From IMG/VR virus record IMGVR_UViG_3300042474_000251, positions 1-64,000 of that record: a stretch of 64,000 nt of DNA; one strand, 5' to 3'. Origin of the DNA: a virus. This document shows, piece by piece, positions 37,462 through 44,322 of the stretch. Every line of letters starts with the position of its first letter. Position 1 is the stretch's first letter. The translations under genes were made by a program, and so were the position numbers. Below the pieces are notes generated by a model, which saw only the letters and a program-made list of their open reading frames with translations, searched no databases and was not told the DNA's origin.

Positions 37462-37722
37462 ATGAAAGAAGGATCTATTGGTGAAACATTTTTTGAGAAG
37501 CTGAAAGAACAGTCTTTTACTATTATATTATTAGTGGGCATTTTGTACTACCAGAACATGAACTTTAAAAATCAGTTGGAAGAGTACAAAAAGATGATAG
37601 ATGAAAAAGAAACTCTAATCCTTAAACTTACTGATGACGAGAGGGCTAGAATGCTTGAACGTAATCAGTACTTAATGGAGCAAAGAGATAAATACGTAGA
37701 AGAACTTATAAATCAAAAATAA
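37462..37722 (+). CDS. Small membrane-anchored coiled-coil protein (i-spanin-like topology)
   Basis: Predicted protein of 86 residues with one N-terminal hydrophobic helix (about 19-31, FTIILLVGILYYQ) and a charged coiled-coil remainder (ENKx-type heptads, LTDDERARMLERNQYLMEQR). This shape fits an inner-membrane spanin or a generic membrane-anchored scaffold. No partner lipoprotein is embedded in it. It lies between DUF2589-like and Pro/Ala-rich genes, so a link to the DUF2589 pair is equally likely. Confidence 0.55.
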   Translation: MKEGSIGETFFEKLKEQSFTIILLVGILYYQNMNFKNQLEEYKKMIDEKETLILKLTDDERARMLERNQYLMEQRDKYVEELINQK

Positions 37723-37726
37723 TATT

Positions 37727-38056
37727 ATGTCTGAGGAACAACAAGAAGAAAGCGTAATGTCAGCAACTAAGAAAGCAATTATTGGTGCTGTTACTACAGC
37801 TGTTACAGCCGGGGGTGCCTGGTTTGCAACCCACTTAGGCGGTGGTGAAGAGTCTAAAGAAGAAGCTAAAACAGAACAAGCTGCACCCGGTGCACCTGTT
37901 GTGATTAACTTACAGAACAACAACACAAACCAACAGAAGCAATCTAGTGGTGGTGGTACAAACACAGTTATTAAAGAACGTGTGATTGAAAAACAAGCAC
38001 CTGCACCAGCTGCTCCTGCTGCTAAGCCTGAACCTAAAGAAGAAGATCCATGGTAA
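37727..38056 (+). CDS. Small protein with one hydrophobic helix and Pro/Ala/Gln-rich tail
   Basis: Predicted protein of 109 residues. A Gly/Ala-rich hydrophobic segment spans about 13-36 (KKAIIGAVTTAVTAGGAWFA), followed by an acidic stretch, an Asn/Gln-rich section (NLQNNNTNQQKQSSGGG) and a Pro/Ala-rich end (APAPAAPAAKPEPKEEDPW). It may be a membrane or amphipathic protein with a flexible tail. It follows the previous gene at 4 bases. No family is recognised. Confidence 0.6.
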   Translation: MSEEQQEESVMSATKKAIIGAVTTAVTAGGAWFATHLGGGEESKEEAKTEQAAPGAPVVINLQNNNTNQQKQSSGGGTNTVIKERVIEKQAPAPAAPAAKPEPKEEDPW

Positions 38057-38065
38057 GCAAGTTAG

Positions 38066-38095
38066 TTTGTAATTTTATCGAAAAAATTACCTTTG
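38066..38095 (+). promoter_or_regulatory. Bacteroidota-type promoter before the CsgG-like gene
   Basis: TTTG at 38066-38069, 18 bases, then TACCTTTG at 38088-38095. This gives the expected -33/-7 geometry, about 38 bases before the ATG at 38134. It sits in the only sizeable gap (77 bases) of the block, marking a separate transcription unit for the CsgG-like lipoprotein and the genes after it. Confidence 0.6.
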
Positions 38096-38133
38096 GAAAA
38101 GTTTGTCTGGGCTGGTGTAAAATAAAATAAGGT

Positions 38134-38829
38134 ATGAAAAAATGGTTCAATAAGTTTATGGCCTTGGTGGTTATAACATTAGCCGGTTGCGGTTCTATGA
38201 AAACAACAACTGATGGAGAAGCTGTAGAGAGCAAAGATATCTCTACAGTTTCTTCCTATACTGATTCTATTAAGAAAACAGTACAAGTAGTTAGTGTAGA
38301 CATGACAAAAGTTCTTTCATTGTATCCTGCTTTACAGGAAAAGAATGTAGGACTTGGTTTTGCTGAGTCAGTACTAGATTATTTAGATGAAACTAACAGA
38401 TTTATATTCACTGAAGAAAAATCAGAGATTAAAGAAAGAATGGTTACTCAATTTAAAGCCTCTAAAAAAGGTGTATTTGATGAGCCAATTGATGGAAAAG
38501 GTAAGATTAAACCTGCTCACTACTTTGTTTACGTTACTGTGGCTGATTTTGCTGTTGATGAAGACGAGCAAGTTGATGGCCTTAAGTCAAAGGTTGTGGT
38601 TACTACCTTCATCCGTTTACAGGTCCGCTTTGTGGATGCTAAAACAGGTCAGATCTATATTGGATCTGGTGAAGGTGAATCTACAAAAACTGGTGAATCA
38701 TTCTTAAAATCTTTAGATGACATGAAATTCTCTCAAAGTACTGTGGGTAAAGCCACCCGTAAGTCTCTTGAAACTGCTTGCACTAATGTGATTCAAAATC
38801 TCATTAAGTCAGGTGTATTTAAAAACTAA
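38134..38829 (+). CDS. CsgG-like outer-membrane lipoprotein
   Basis: Predicted protein of 231 residues. A lipoprotein signal is clear: LAGC with the acylated Cys at 19. The mature part (VGLGFAESVLDYLDETNRFIF, in part GLGFAESVLDYL; then YFVYVTVADFAVDEDE; then RFVDAKTGQIYIGSGEGES; then SQSTVGKATRKSLETA) follows the pattern of CsgG-type curli secretion lipoproteins. In bacteria these form an outer-membrane pore or stabilise one. Its own promoter lies upstream, and a signal-peptide beta-barrel-like protein follows, overlapping by 17 bases. A phage-encoded surface or secretion role is inferred. Confidence 0.65.
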   Translation: MKKWFNKFMALVVITLAGCGSMKTTTDGEAVESKDISTVSSYTDSIKKTVQVVSVDMTKVLSLYPALQEKNVGLGFAESVLDYLDETNRFIFTEEKSEIKERMVTQFKASKKGVFDEPIDGKGKIKPAHYFVYVTVADFAVDEDEQVDGLKSKVVVTTFIRLQVRFVDAKTGQIYIGSGEGESTKTGESFLKSLDDMKFSQSTVGKATRKSLETACTNVIQNLIKSGVFKN

Positions 38830-40291
38830 GATACTAATCCTATTTATGATAATAGCTCTGTCCGTAAATGGGCAGGGCTTTATCTATTCTTATACAGATC
38901 CTTGCACACAAGAGCTTAAATTTATTAATGCTGACATGTCTAGTCCTATAGTAATTGCTTACTATGGACAGGTTAAAACATTCTCTTATACAGAATTACA
39001 AGACGGAACATTTGACAATTGGATAAATAGTGTATATTTGAAGTATAAAAATACATCACCCTGTCAAGGAGTTGGAGTAACTACTACTACAACTACCACA
39101 ACAAATACGACTCTAAACATTGTAAGTAATGTAATGAACTTAGGGGCTATTTCAAATGTTGGTAGTGTAAATATAGATGTAGGATCTAGCACCTCTTCAG
39201 GAACTAACGTAGGAACAACCAATAAAACAAATAATAATGACAGCAGAACTAATTCTCGGAATCGTACTAGTAACAGCTCTAGTAATTCTAATTCTTCTAG
39301 CAGCTCGTCAGGAGAAACTGGAAGCAACAGCAGTGGAGGAAACCCACCAGAAAATCAAAGCGGGACTACCGATAACTCCGGATCCAACCCCAATCCCGGA
39401 AGTGGTAGTGGCAGCGGAGAAGGTAATGGAGGAAGCAGTGGCTCCGGCTCCAGTGGAAGCAGTAGTGGAAGCAGTAGTGGAAGTTCCAACAGTAGCGGAA
39501 ATGGTGGCGGTTCAGGAAGCGGAGGTAAAACCGAAGAAAAAACGCAAGTACAAGAAGAAAAACCCACAGACCAACAAGTAGAAGAAACTAAAACTGAGCA
39601 ACAAAAGACTCAGTCTAGTGGTACTGCGAAAGCAGCCAATAAAGCTAAAGCCGAAGTTGCTAAGCCCGCAATATTAGTAACTGGTGATTTAGTTGGTATT
39701 CAGACTAAGTCTGATGGAGCACAAGATGCAAGAGGTACTGCCTCCTTTACAAGAGTAAAAGGAGATGGTACTTCTTCTCTTGGGTTTTCAGCTGATTACA
39801 TGCTTAATGCTAGAATCGGTAATATCTCCTGTGTCCGTTCTTGGATAGGAGCAAACAAAAAAGGCAACAAACACATTAGTGTTGTTTCAGATGGTCTAAG
39901 TCTGATGCCTAAATCAATATCAAATACACTCTTGTTTGTAAGAGTAAACTCAGTTAAGAACTTTACAGCACTTTACGGAGCAGCTGGAACCTATGGTAAA
40001 TTATTTGGAGAAGAGATGATTTCTACAATTGCTATAGGTGGATTTATGTACAAGGGAAAACTTACTAAAAGTATAGATGCTACAATCATTATGGCTGGTA
40101 TCTATTCTCCCTACTCTAAATATTATACAGAGTCTTTATTTGAAGCTAAGCCTATTGTAATTCCTTTCTTTAACTTTACCTACAAAATGACTAAGACTTT
40201 TGGCTTAGGTATTACAGGGGGAGGAACTTACGTAGCAGGACAAGATATCTTAAACTTTCAAATCTTAATGGGAGCTAAGTTACTGATATGA
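38813..40291 (+). CDS. Exported Ser/Gly/Asn-rich protein with C-terminal beta-barrel-like domain
   Basis: Predicted protein of 492 residues. The start is GTG at 38813, overlapping the preceding gene by 17 bases; the first in-frame ATG would cut off half of the signal peptide (LKTKILILFMIIALSVNGQ). A short N-terminal domain is followed by a Thr/Asn/Ser/Gly-rich tract of about 200 residues, then a Lys/Glu/Gln-rich tract. The C-terminal 200 residues have alternating strands and aromatic ends (FSADYMLNARIG, FFNFTYKMTKTFGLGI, ILMGAKLLI) like an outer-membrane beta-barrel. The low-complexity tract is GC-richer than its surroundings and contains a second long frame (39237-39581), so it may be shaped by dual coding. 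Confidence 0.7.
   Translation: MYLKTKILILFMIIALSVNGQGFIYSYTDPCTQELKFINADMSSPIVIAYYGQVKTFSYTELQDGTFDNWINSVYLKYKNTSPCQGVGVTTTTTTTTNTTLNIVSNVMNLGAISNVGSVNIDVGSSTSSGTNVGTTNKTNNNDSRTNSRNRTSNSSSNSNSSSSSSGETGSNSSGGNPPENQSGTTDNSGSNPNPGSGSGSGEGNGGSSGSGSSGSSSGSSSGSSNSSGNGGGSGSGGKTEEKTQVQEEKPTDQQVEETKTEQQKTQSSGTAKAANKAKAEVAKPAILVTGDLVGIQTKSDGAQDARGTASFTRVKGDGTSSLGFSADYMLNARIGNISCVRSWIGANKKGNKHISVVSDGLSLMPKSISNTLLFVRVNSVKNFTALYGAAGTYGKLFGEEMISTIAIGGFMYKGKLTKSIDATIIMAGIYSPYSKYYTESLFEAKPIVIPFFNFTYKMTKTFGLGITGGGTYVAGQDILNFQILMGAKLLI
39237..39581 (+). CDS. Overprinted membrane protein with Pro/Ala/Glu linker and Lys-rich tail
   Basis: A +1-frame gene of 114 codons lying wholly inside the Ser/Gly-rich tract of the preceding gene. 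It starts with ATG after an A-rich stretch. One transmembrane helix lies at about 5-22 (LILGIVLVTALVILILLAA), followed by a charged helix (RQEKLEATAVEETHQKIKAG), a Pro/Ala/Glu/Val-rich linker, and a basic tail (KPKKKRKYKKKNP). This ordered architecture is unlike a random shadow frame and resembles small phage membrane proteins. A caution is that shifted Ser/Asn codons naturally give Val/Ile/Leu. Nested-gene organisation is known from phage spanins, although this one lacks a lipobox partner. Confidence 0.5.
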   Translation: MTAELILGIVLVTALVILILLAARQEKLEATAVEETHQKIKAGLPITPDPTPIPEVVVAAEKVMEEAVAPAPVEAVVEAVVEVPTVAEMVAVQEAEVKPKKKRKYKKKNPQTNK

Positions 40292-41439
40292 GGTGGATCA
40301 TTGTTTTACTCTTCTTTGTGAACCCACTGAGTGCACAATTCACTTACTCAGGATATATGTACAGTGCTAATGGAGGTGCTGCTATAAACGTTCCTGTGAA
40401 GCTTTATAAAAGAACAACAACTACTACAGGAAATAACTCTACTACAGTAAAGGTTTATAGAACTCATAATGGAACTGGTGCTACCACACAGTACTCTACT
40501 TATCCTTCTACGAGATCAGAAATGGATAGGTGTTTTAACACAAGTTACTCTCACACTAGTTTGTGGTCAACAACTACAATGTCGGGTAACTCTTCTTTAA
40601 ATTTTGGAACTTATAGTACATTAACTTCTGCAGGTGCTAGTGTTCCTAGTAGTGGGGATTACTATGCTACAGAAGTAAGTTTTACTTTTACCCCTGCAGA
40701 AACTGGCACCTATTCTTTTGGTATGACTTCTGATGATGGATCAGATCTGTGGTTAGTAAATACAGGAAGTATTATTGAATACTATGGAGGTAAAGGAGTA
40801 GGTACTTACAAATACGGCAGTGTGAGTTTAACCGCAGGTACTTCTTATACGTTTATTGCACGCATGCAAGAATACTCTGGCGGAGATGGATTATATCTTA
40901 TCTGGAGAAGACCTTCTCAATCTGCACATTCTTATCAATCTTCTGAAGTAGGGACAATAACTACTACAACTTCTTCTTGGACTTTAGATGCTACAGCATA
41001 TACTAACTCTTCAGGATACTATGCTTTCTCTAGAACCACTACTGCAAGTACGCAATGGTATATACAAGTAGATGTACCTACAAGAATTCAGGCTTACACT
41101 AGCACAGATATTCAAACAGTATCTAATATTATCTTAGGTAAGTCTACAGTCAATGGATTATCTTATCACAGATTTGATGTTAATGATGACGGAAGATTAA
41201 ACATTGCAGACAAGTACTATGTAGCTGCTAGGAAGTCAGGAAGATTTACTAGATGGAGGTTAGCCTCTGATGTAAGAATATTTACAGCTACTGAGTACAA
41301 TACAATCTCCTCTTCTACTGGTAATGTGCGTACTACATATCCAGGAGTAACTACCTTCTCAACTTCTACTTTAACTAGTGGAGGAACTTTAAATCTATAT
41401 CTAATAGCTCCTGGATACTCTGGAGCAGTAACCTACTAA
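40288..41439 (+). CDS. Exported PA14- and dockerin-like protein
   Basis: Predicted protein of 383 residues, with its start overlapping the previous stop (ATGA). A signal peptide is visible (MRWIIVLLFFVNPLSAQ). Residues about 75-215 fit a PA14-type sandwich (FTPAETGTYSFGMTSDDGSD, LTAGTSYTFIARMQEYSGGD). A dockerin-like loop lies near 297 (FDVNDDGRLNIADKYYV), followed by RFTRW and an EYNTIS module that parallels the T9SS-sorted protein at 33899. It lacks a T9SS tail itself. PA14 domains usually bind carbohydrate, so attachment to surface glycans is inferred. Confidence 0.68.
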   Translation: MRWIIVLLFFVNPLSAQFTYSGYMYSANGGAAINVPVKLYKRTTTTTGNNSTTVKVYRTHNGTGATTQYSTYPSTRSEMDRCFNTSYSHTSLWSTTTMSGNSSLNFGTYSTLTSAGASVPSSGDYYATEVSFTFTPAETGTYSFGMTSDDGSDLWLVNTGSIIEYYGGKGVGTYKYGSVSLTAGTSYTFIARMQEYSGGDGLYLIWRRPSQSAHSYQSSEVGTITTTTSSWTLDATAYTNSSGYYAFSRTTTASTQWYIQVDVPTRIQAYTSTDIQTVSNIILGKSTVNGLSYHRFDVNDDGRLNIADKYYVAARKSGRFTRWRLASDVRIFTATEYNTISSSTGNVRTTYPGVTTFSTSTLTSGGTLNLYLIAPGYSGAVTY

Positions 41440-41440
41440 C

Positions 41441-41902
41441 ATGAAAAAACTATTTATACTTTCCGCTTTAGTCATTATGATGACTTCTCTGAGTGCTCAA
41501 TGCTACAAAGTTGACACTGTTTTTAACACTGCTACTGTAAAGTATTTACTAGACAGGCCTGTAGAGTTTGGTGCTAAGGCAACACTAGAAGAGTTAATCT
41601 CTGATAAGTATAGTCTATGTGATTCTGGAAGTATTGTATCTGGAGAGATTGTATCAATTGCAATGCCGGAACAATTACTAAATATTGTAGGATTGCAGTT
41701 TTTAAAGAGACAATATATTATTACAACTAAAGTTGTTATTGATGGCAAAACCTATATGGGTACTGCTACTAAAACAATGTTTGTGAATGCCATGTTTGTT
41801 GAGGTATCTGGTATACCACATAACAAAAAGGTTTTTTACAAGACTATGCAGCAATCCTTAAAAAATGCTGTATATTATATATATGGCAGCAACAAAAACT
41901 AA
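41441..41902 (+). CDS. Exported protein of unknown function
   Basis: Predicted protein of 153 residues with a signal peptide (MKKLFILSALVIMMTSLSAQ), cleaved after SAQ as in its neighbours. The mature part has two early Cys residues (C21 near the new N-terminus and C59). No family is recognised. It starts 2 bases after the PA14-like gene and ends the run of exported proteins. The final 20 bases overlap the next small gene. Confidence 0.65.
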   Translation: MKKLFILSALVIMMTSLSAQCYKVDTVFNTATVKYLLDRPVEFGAKATLEELISDKYSLCDSGSIVSGEIVSIAMPEQLLNIVGLQFLKRQYIITTKVVIDGKTYMGTATKTMFVNAMFVEVSGIPHNKKVFYKTMQQSLKNAVYYIYGSNKN

Positions 41903-42029
41903 AAAAGGCGGAACTAGTTTAGCTAAAAGCCTTGCACCCAAAAATGTAAATAAGAAAAAAGGTAAGGCTCATAAATCCGTTGGACCAAAAGCTACACCTG
42001 AATCAAAATATCGTGGTCAAGGTAGATAA
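41883..42029 (+). CDS. Small Lys-rich basic protein, 48 aa
   Basis: An ATG-started frame of 48 codons (MAATKTKKGGTSLAKSLAPK at the N-terminus; ending SKYRGQGR). It is strongly basic, with Lys/Gly/Ser/Pro and no hydrophobic core, so it could bind nucleic acid or be a disordered structural protein. It overlaps the preceding stop by 20 bases and ends 20 bases before the dCTP deaminase gene, filling the gap. Small size makes the call tentative, but codon usage looks normal. Confidence 0.6.
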   Translation: MAATKTKKGGTSLAKSLAPKNVNKKKGKAHKSVGPKATPESKYRGQGR

Positions 42030-42036
42030 TAATTAC

Positions 42037-42044
42037 TATCTTTG
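42037..42044 (+). promoter_or_regulatory. -7 element TATCTTTG before the dCTP deaminase gene
   Basis: TATCTTTG matches TAnnTTTG and lies 5 bases before the ATG at 42050. No -33 TTTG was seen. It marks a probable new transcript for the nucleotide-metabolism genes. Confidence 0.45.
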
Positions 42045-42049
42045 TCAGT

Positions 42050-42583
42050 ATGGTATTAGCAGATTCTGAAATTTTATTGGAGCAGGAGAGAGGTATGATT
42101 ATTATCTCTCCTTTTAAACAAGAGTATTTAAATCCAAACTCTGTAGATTTAACTTTAAACCCTAAATGTAAAATATATACGGGTAATACTTTAGACTGCA
42201 GACAACCTAATCCTGTAGAGGAATTTGAGATTCCTGAAGAGGGTTATGTGTTACAGCCAGGTGAATTATATCTTTACTCATGTAATGAAACTATTGGAGT
42301 AAAGGAAGATATCTGTGCTACAGTTATGGGTAAATCTAGTTTAGGTAGATTAGGTTTAGATATTCATATCTGTGCAGGATTTATTGATTCAGGATTTGTG
42401 GGATCTCTAGTATTAGAGATGCGTGTGGTAAAACCATTACGTATTTATCCAAATATGAAGATCTGTCAGATCAAATTTGAACGTGTAGCTGGTAAAATTC
42501 TCCAGACTTATGACAAAAAACCAGGAAGCAAATACCACGGACAATCAGGAGTGCAAGAGTCTCTCATGCATAAAAACTTCTGA
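42050..42583 (+). CDS. dcd: dCTP deaminase / dUTPase-superfamily enzyme
   Basis: Predicted protein of 177 residues. MGKSSLGRLGLDIH (93-106), then GFIDSGFVGSLVLEM with the catalytic Glu near 123, and KYHGQSGVQES near the C-terminus follow the dCTP deaminase pattern. The enzyme turns dCTP into dUTP (or, in bifunctional forms, onward to dUMP), feeding dTTP synthesis and lowering dCTP. A uracil-DNA glycosylase is encoded further along, so dUTP handling is a shared theme. An overlapping small gene begins 74 bases before its stop. Confidence 0.85.
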   Translation: MVLADSEILLEQERGMIIISPFKQEYLNPNSVDLTLNPKCKIYTGNTLDCRQPNPVEEFEIPEEGYVLQPGELYLYSCNETIGVKEDICATVMGKSSLGRLGLDIHICAGFIDSGFVGSLVLEMRVVKPLRIYPNMKICQIKFERVAGKILQTYDKKPGSKYHGQSGVQESLMHKNF

Positions 42584-42695
42584 TTATTGTGTATTTTGTA
42601 ATAGTAGGGTAGAATATATTTTTGTACATGGTCACTATCAGTGCCCAGTATGTAAACAAAATGCTATACCTTGCTGCAACGGAGAACAAGCATGA
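42510..42695 (+). CDS. Small zinc-ribbon protein overlapping dcd and phoH
   Basis: Predicted protein of 61 residues in a frame different from dcd. Two cysteine pairs (CVFC at 27-30, CPVC at 45-48) plus CC at 54-55 form a zinc-ribbon, with the segment FVHGHYQCPVC between. Its stop overlaps the ATG of the PhoH gene (ATGA at 42692-42695), which indicates translational coupling and supports both calls. It may be a DNA- or RNA-binding accessory protein. Confidence 0.75.
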   Translation: MTKNQEANTTDNQECKSLSCIKTSDYCVFCNSRVEYIFVHGHYQCPVCKQNAIPCCNGEQA

Positions 42696-43378
42696 CATCA
42701 AATTCACATGAAGATGAGGTCTTCAAAGCAAAAAGAAGGCCCAAGAATCCCATTAAGTTTCAAATAACTTTAAATGAGGAGCAGAAAAGAGCTAAGTCTC
42801 TGATTCTAGACAATCCAATAACTGTATTAAAAGGTATGGCAGGCTCAGGTAAAACACTTGTAGCCTGTCAAGTGGCCTTAGATATGTTATTTAACAAAGA
42901 GGTTGACAAGATTATTATTACTAGACCTACTGTATCTAAAGAAGATATAGGATTCTTACCCGGAGACATTAAAGAAAAAATGGACCCATGGTTAGCGCCT
43001 ATTTATCATAATTTATATGCTCTTTATAACAAAGAGAAAATAGATAAAGAGATAGAGTTTGGTAATATTGAGATTGTGCCCTTTGCATTTGTAAGAGGTA
43101 GGACGTTTGTAAATAGTTTCATCATTGTAGATGAGGCCCAGAACGTTACACACTCTCAGATGGAGGCTATTCTAGGTAGATTGGGTAAAGAAAGTAAGAT
43201 GGTAATCTGTGGTGATATTGCTCAGATAGATCTTAAAGATAAGAAGACATCCGGCTTTAGTTTCTTAGCACGTATAGAAGAACATGTTCAGGGATTTAAG
43301 GTCTTTGCTTTATTACAGAATCACAGACACAGTATAGTTTCTCCTATACTAGAAGTATATAAGACCTTTAGTGATTAA
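42692..43378 (+). CDS. PhoH-like ATPase
   Basis: Predicted protein of 228 residues from the ATG at 42692; an upstream TTG at 42671 is less likely because the ATG overlaps the preceding stop. Walker A is GMAGSGKT (48-55) and Walker B is FIIVDEAQN. ITRPTVSKEDIGFLPGD and ICGDIAQIDL are typical of PhoH-like ATPases. Phage PhoH proteins are thought to be RNA helicase-like ATPases linked to nucleotide stress; the exact role is unproven. It is grouped with dCTP deaminase and a phosphoribosyltransferase-like gene. Confidence 0.85.
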   Translation: MTSNSHEDEVFKAKRRPKNPIKFQITLNEEQKRAKSLILDNPITVLKGMAGSGKTLVACQVALDMLFNKEVDKIIITRPTVSKEDIGFLPGDIKEKMDPWLAPIYHNLYALYNKEKIDKEIEFGNIEIVPFAFVRGRTFVNSFIIVDEAQNVTHSQMEAILGRLGKESKMVICGDIAQIDLKDKKTSGFSFLARIEEHVQGFKVFALLQNHRHSIVSPILEVYKTFSD

Positions 43379-43379
43379 T

Positions 43380-43856
43380 ATGTATATAGATTTTTTAAAA
43401 GAGTATGAGCTTATACAAGGCTTGCTGAAGAGGTTACCTAGGGTAGATCCCCATGATACAGTGGTACTTAATGTGTCCCCAGATTATTCTTCTAAGGTAG
43501 CAATGGAAATCGCACACCATCTTTCTGAAGGAGGTACTATGTTGGATATGATTGGAGTAGATGTTCCTTATCCTGGTGAGGAGAGAGATTACTATGAATT
43601 AAAGTTTAAGAAAGAGAGCACTGCATTACCTGTGTTATATAATAAGATTATCTTAGTAGAAGCAGCGGTACTTTCTGGTAATAACTATACTTGGATAAAA
43701 GAGAGATTGTTAGATAGGGGTTATGAGAATGATGATATTATCACCATAGCTCTTACTGAGATGAATACTAGTATATTTAAATGTGATTACGTACAGGCTT
43801 ATACAGATACTATTCCTGAATTCTATTGGGAAAGATATAATAAACACTGGGATTAA
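43380..43856 (+). CDS. Phosphoribosyltransferase-like protein
   Basis: Predicted protein of 158 residues from the ATG at 43380 (a GTG lies at 43371). The segment KIILVEAAVLSGNNYTWIKE has the layout of a type I PRTase phosphate-binding loop, but the usual acidic pair before the loop is replaced by EA. IITIALTEMNTSIFKCDYVQ and a C-terminal WERYNKHWD follow. It could bind PRPP or be a degenerate relative. It is the last plus-strand gene before the convergent replication operon. Confidence 0.5.
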   Translation: MYIDFLKEYELIQGLLKRLPRVDPHDTVVLNVSPDYSSKVAMEIAHHLSEGGTMLDMIGVDVPYPGEERDYYELKFKKESTALPVLYNKIILVEAAVLSGNNYTWIKERLLDRGYENDDIITIALTEMNTSIFKCDYVQAYTDTIPEFYWERYNKHWD

Positions 43857-43858
43857 AA

Positions 43859-43934
43859 ACTAGGCAGGACTTACATGACCTTAGCTTTCCATCCTGATCA
43901 ACGCCTACTACCAGAGGGTTAGTGGTTACCTAGT
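43859..43934 (-). other. 76-base structured 3' element with tRNA-like dimensions and T run
   Basis: Between the convergent genes. On the minus strand ACTAGGT pairs with GCCTAGT (seven pairs, one G-T wobble) to close a 76-base segment, followed directly by TTTTT. An internal ACCA/TGGT stem and a further imperfect AGGTC/GTCCT stem occur. The element begins one base after the stop of the minus-strand gene ending at 43936. It may be a terminator, a 3' stability element or a small RNA. It lacks tRNA hallmark loops. Confidence 0.45.
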
Positions 43935-43935
43935 A

Positions 43936-44223
43936 TTACCAAATAATGGCAATGTCTTGTTCCCCAACCATAATCTTTATACCTTGATCATGCATGTCCA
44001 CAATTTCTGCAGATTGTAAGGTATAGCTGGGGATATATACTTTGTTTCCTACATTAACTTCAGTTACATCAGTACCGATAGCATATATTTCTAATGCTGT
44101 CCATTTTTTCATAAGTTCAGCATCCATTTCTGCTTTAGCAGTTTCAGTTAATTCAATTCCAAAGGTTTCTTTGTGTGGTTTATTTAGTAAAATTCTTTTA
44201 CCTCTTAGTTTAAATGTGCTCAT
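43936..44223 (-). CDS. GroES-like small protein
   Basis: Predicted protein of 95 residues from the ATG at 44223 (a GTG start at 44250 would fall inside a hairpin). The second half (GTDVTEVNVGNKVYIPS, GIKIMVGEQDIAIIW) resembles the beta-barrel and ED-I ending of GroES-type co-chaperonins, but the mobile-loop region is unclear. If real, it could help the host GroEL fold phage proteins. It has its own promoter and a strong leader hairpin upstream, and a structured element after the stop. Confidence 0.5.
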   Translation of the reverse strand: MSTFKLRGKRILLNKPHKETFGIELTETAKAEMDAELMKKWTALEIYAIGTDVTEVNVGNKVYIPSYTLQSAEIVDMHDQGIKIMVGEQDIAIIW

Positions 44224-44243
44224 TGTTTTGGTTTTTAGTTTTC

Positions 44244-44300
44244 TAATCACTCTGTGTACTAGGAAACAGGCATAACCTAGTACACATTAGTGAGTGATTA
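44244..44300 (-). promoter_or_regulatory. Long leader hairpin before the GroES-like gene
   Basis: TGTGTACTAGG (44253-44263) pairs perfectly with CCTAGTACACA (44276-44286). An outer stem TAATCACTC (44244-44252) pairs with GAGTGATTA (44292-44300), separated on one side by a 5-base bulge. The total is 20 base pairs around a 12-base loop. It lies between the TATATTTG promoter and the ATG at 44223, so it would be in the 5' untranslated region. There is no T run, so it is not a classical terminator. Confidence 0.7.
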
Positions 44301-44322
44301 CTATGAAAATCAGAAGACAATA

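Noticed and set aside
38387-38707. Plus-strand alternative frame within the CsgG-like gene
   Set aside because: Leu/Lys-rich with no structure or neighbours in frame; a shadow of the lipoprotein gene.
39064-39567. Minus-strand Leu/Val/Glu/Pro-rich frames in the Ser/Gly tract
   Set aside because: They are simple complements of the repeated Ser/Gly codons and have no ordered domain plan, unlike the plus-strand inner gene.
42671-42691. TTG start for the PhoH-like protein
   Set aside because: The ATG at 42692 overlaps the preceding stop (ATGA), a coupling seen repeatedly here, so it is the better start.
43859-43934. Possible tRNA gene on the minus strand (76 bases, 7-pair closing stem)
   Set aside because: It lacks the TTC-type T-loop, the G18-G19 D-loop and a clear anticodon stem, and is followed by a terminator-like T run. 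Kept as a structured element only.
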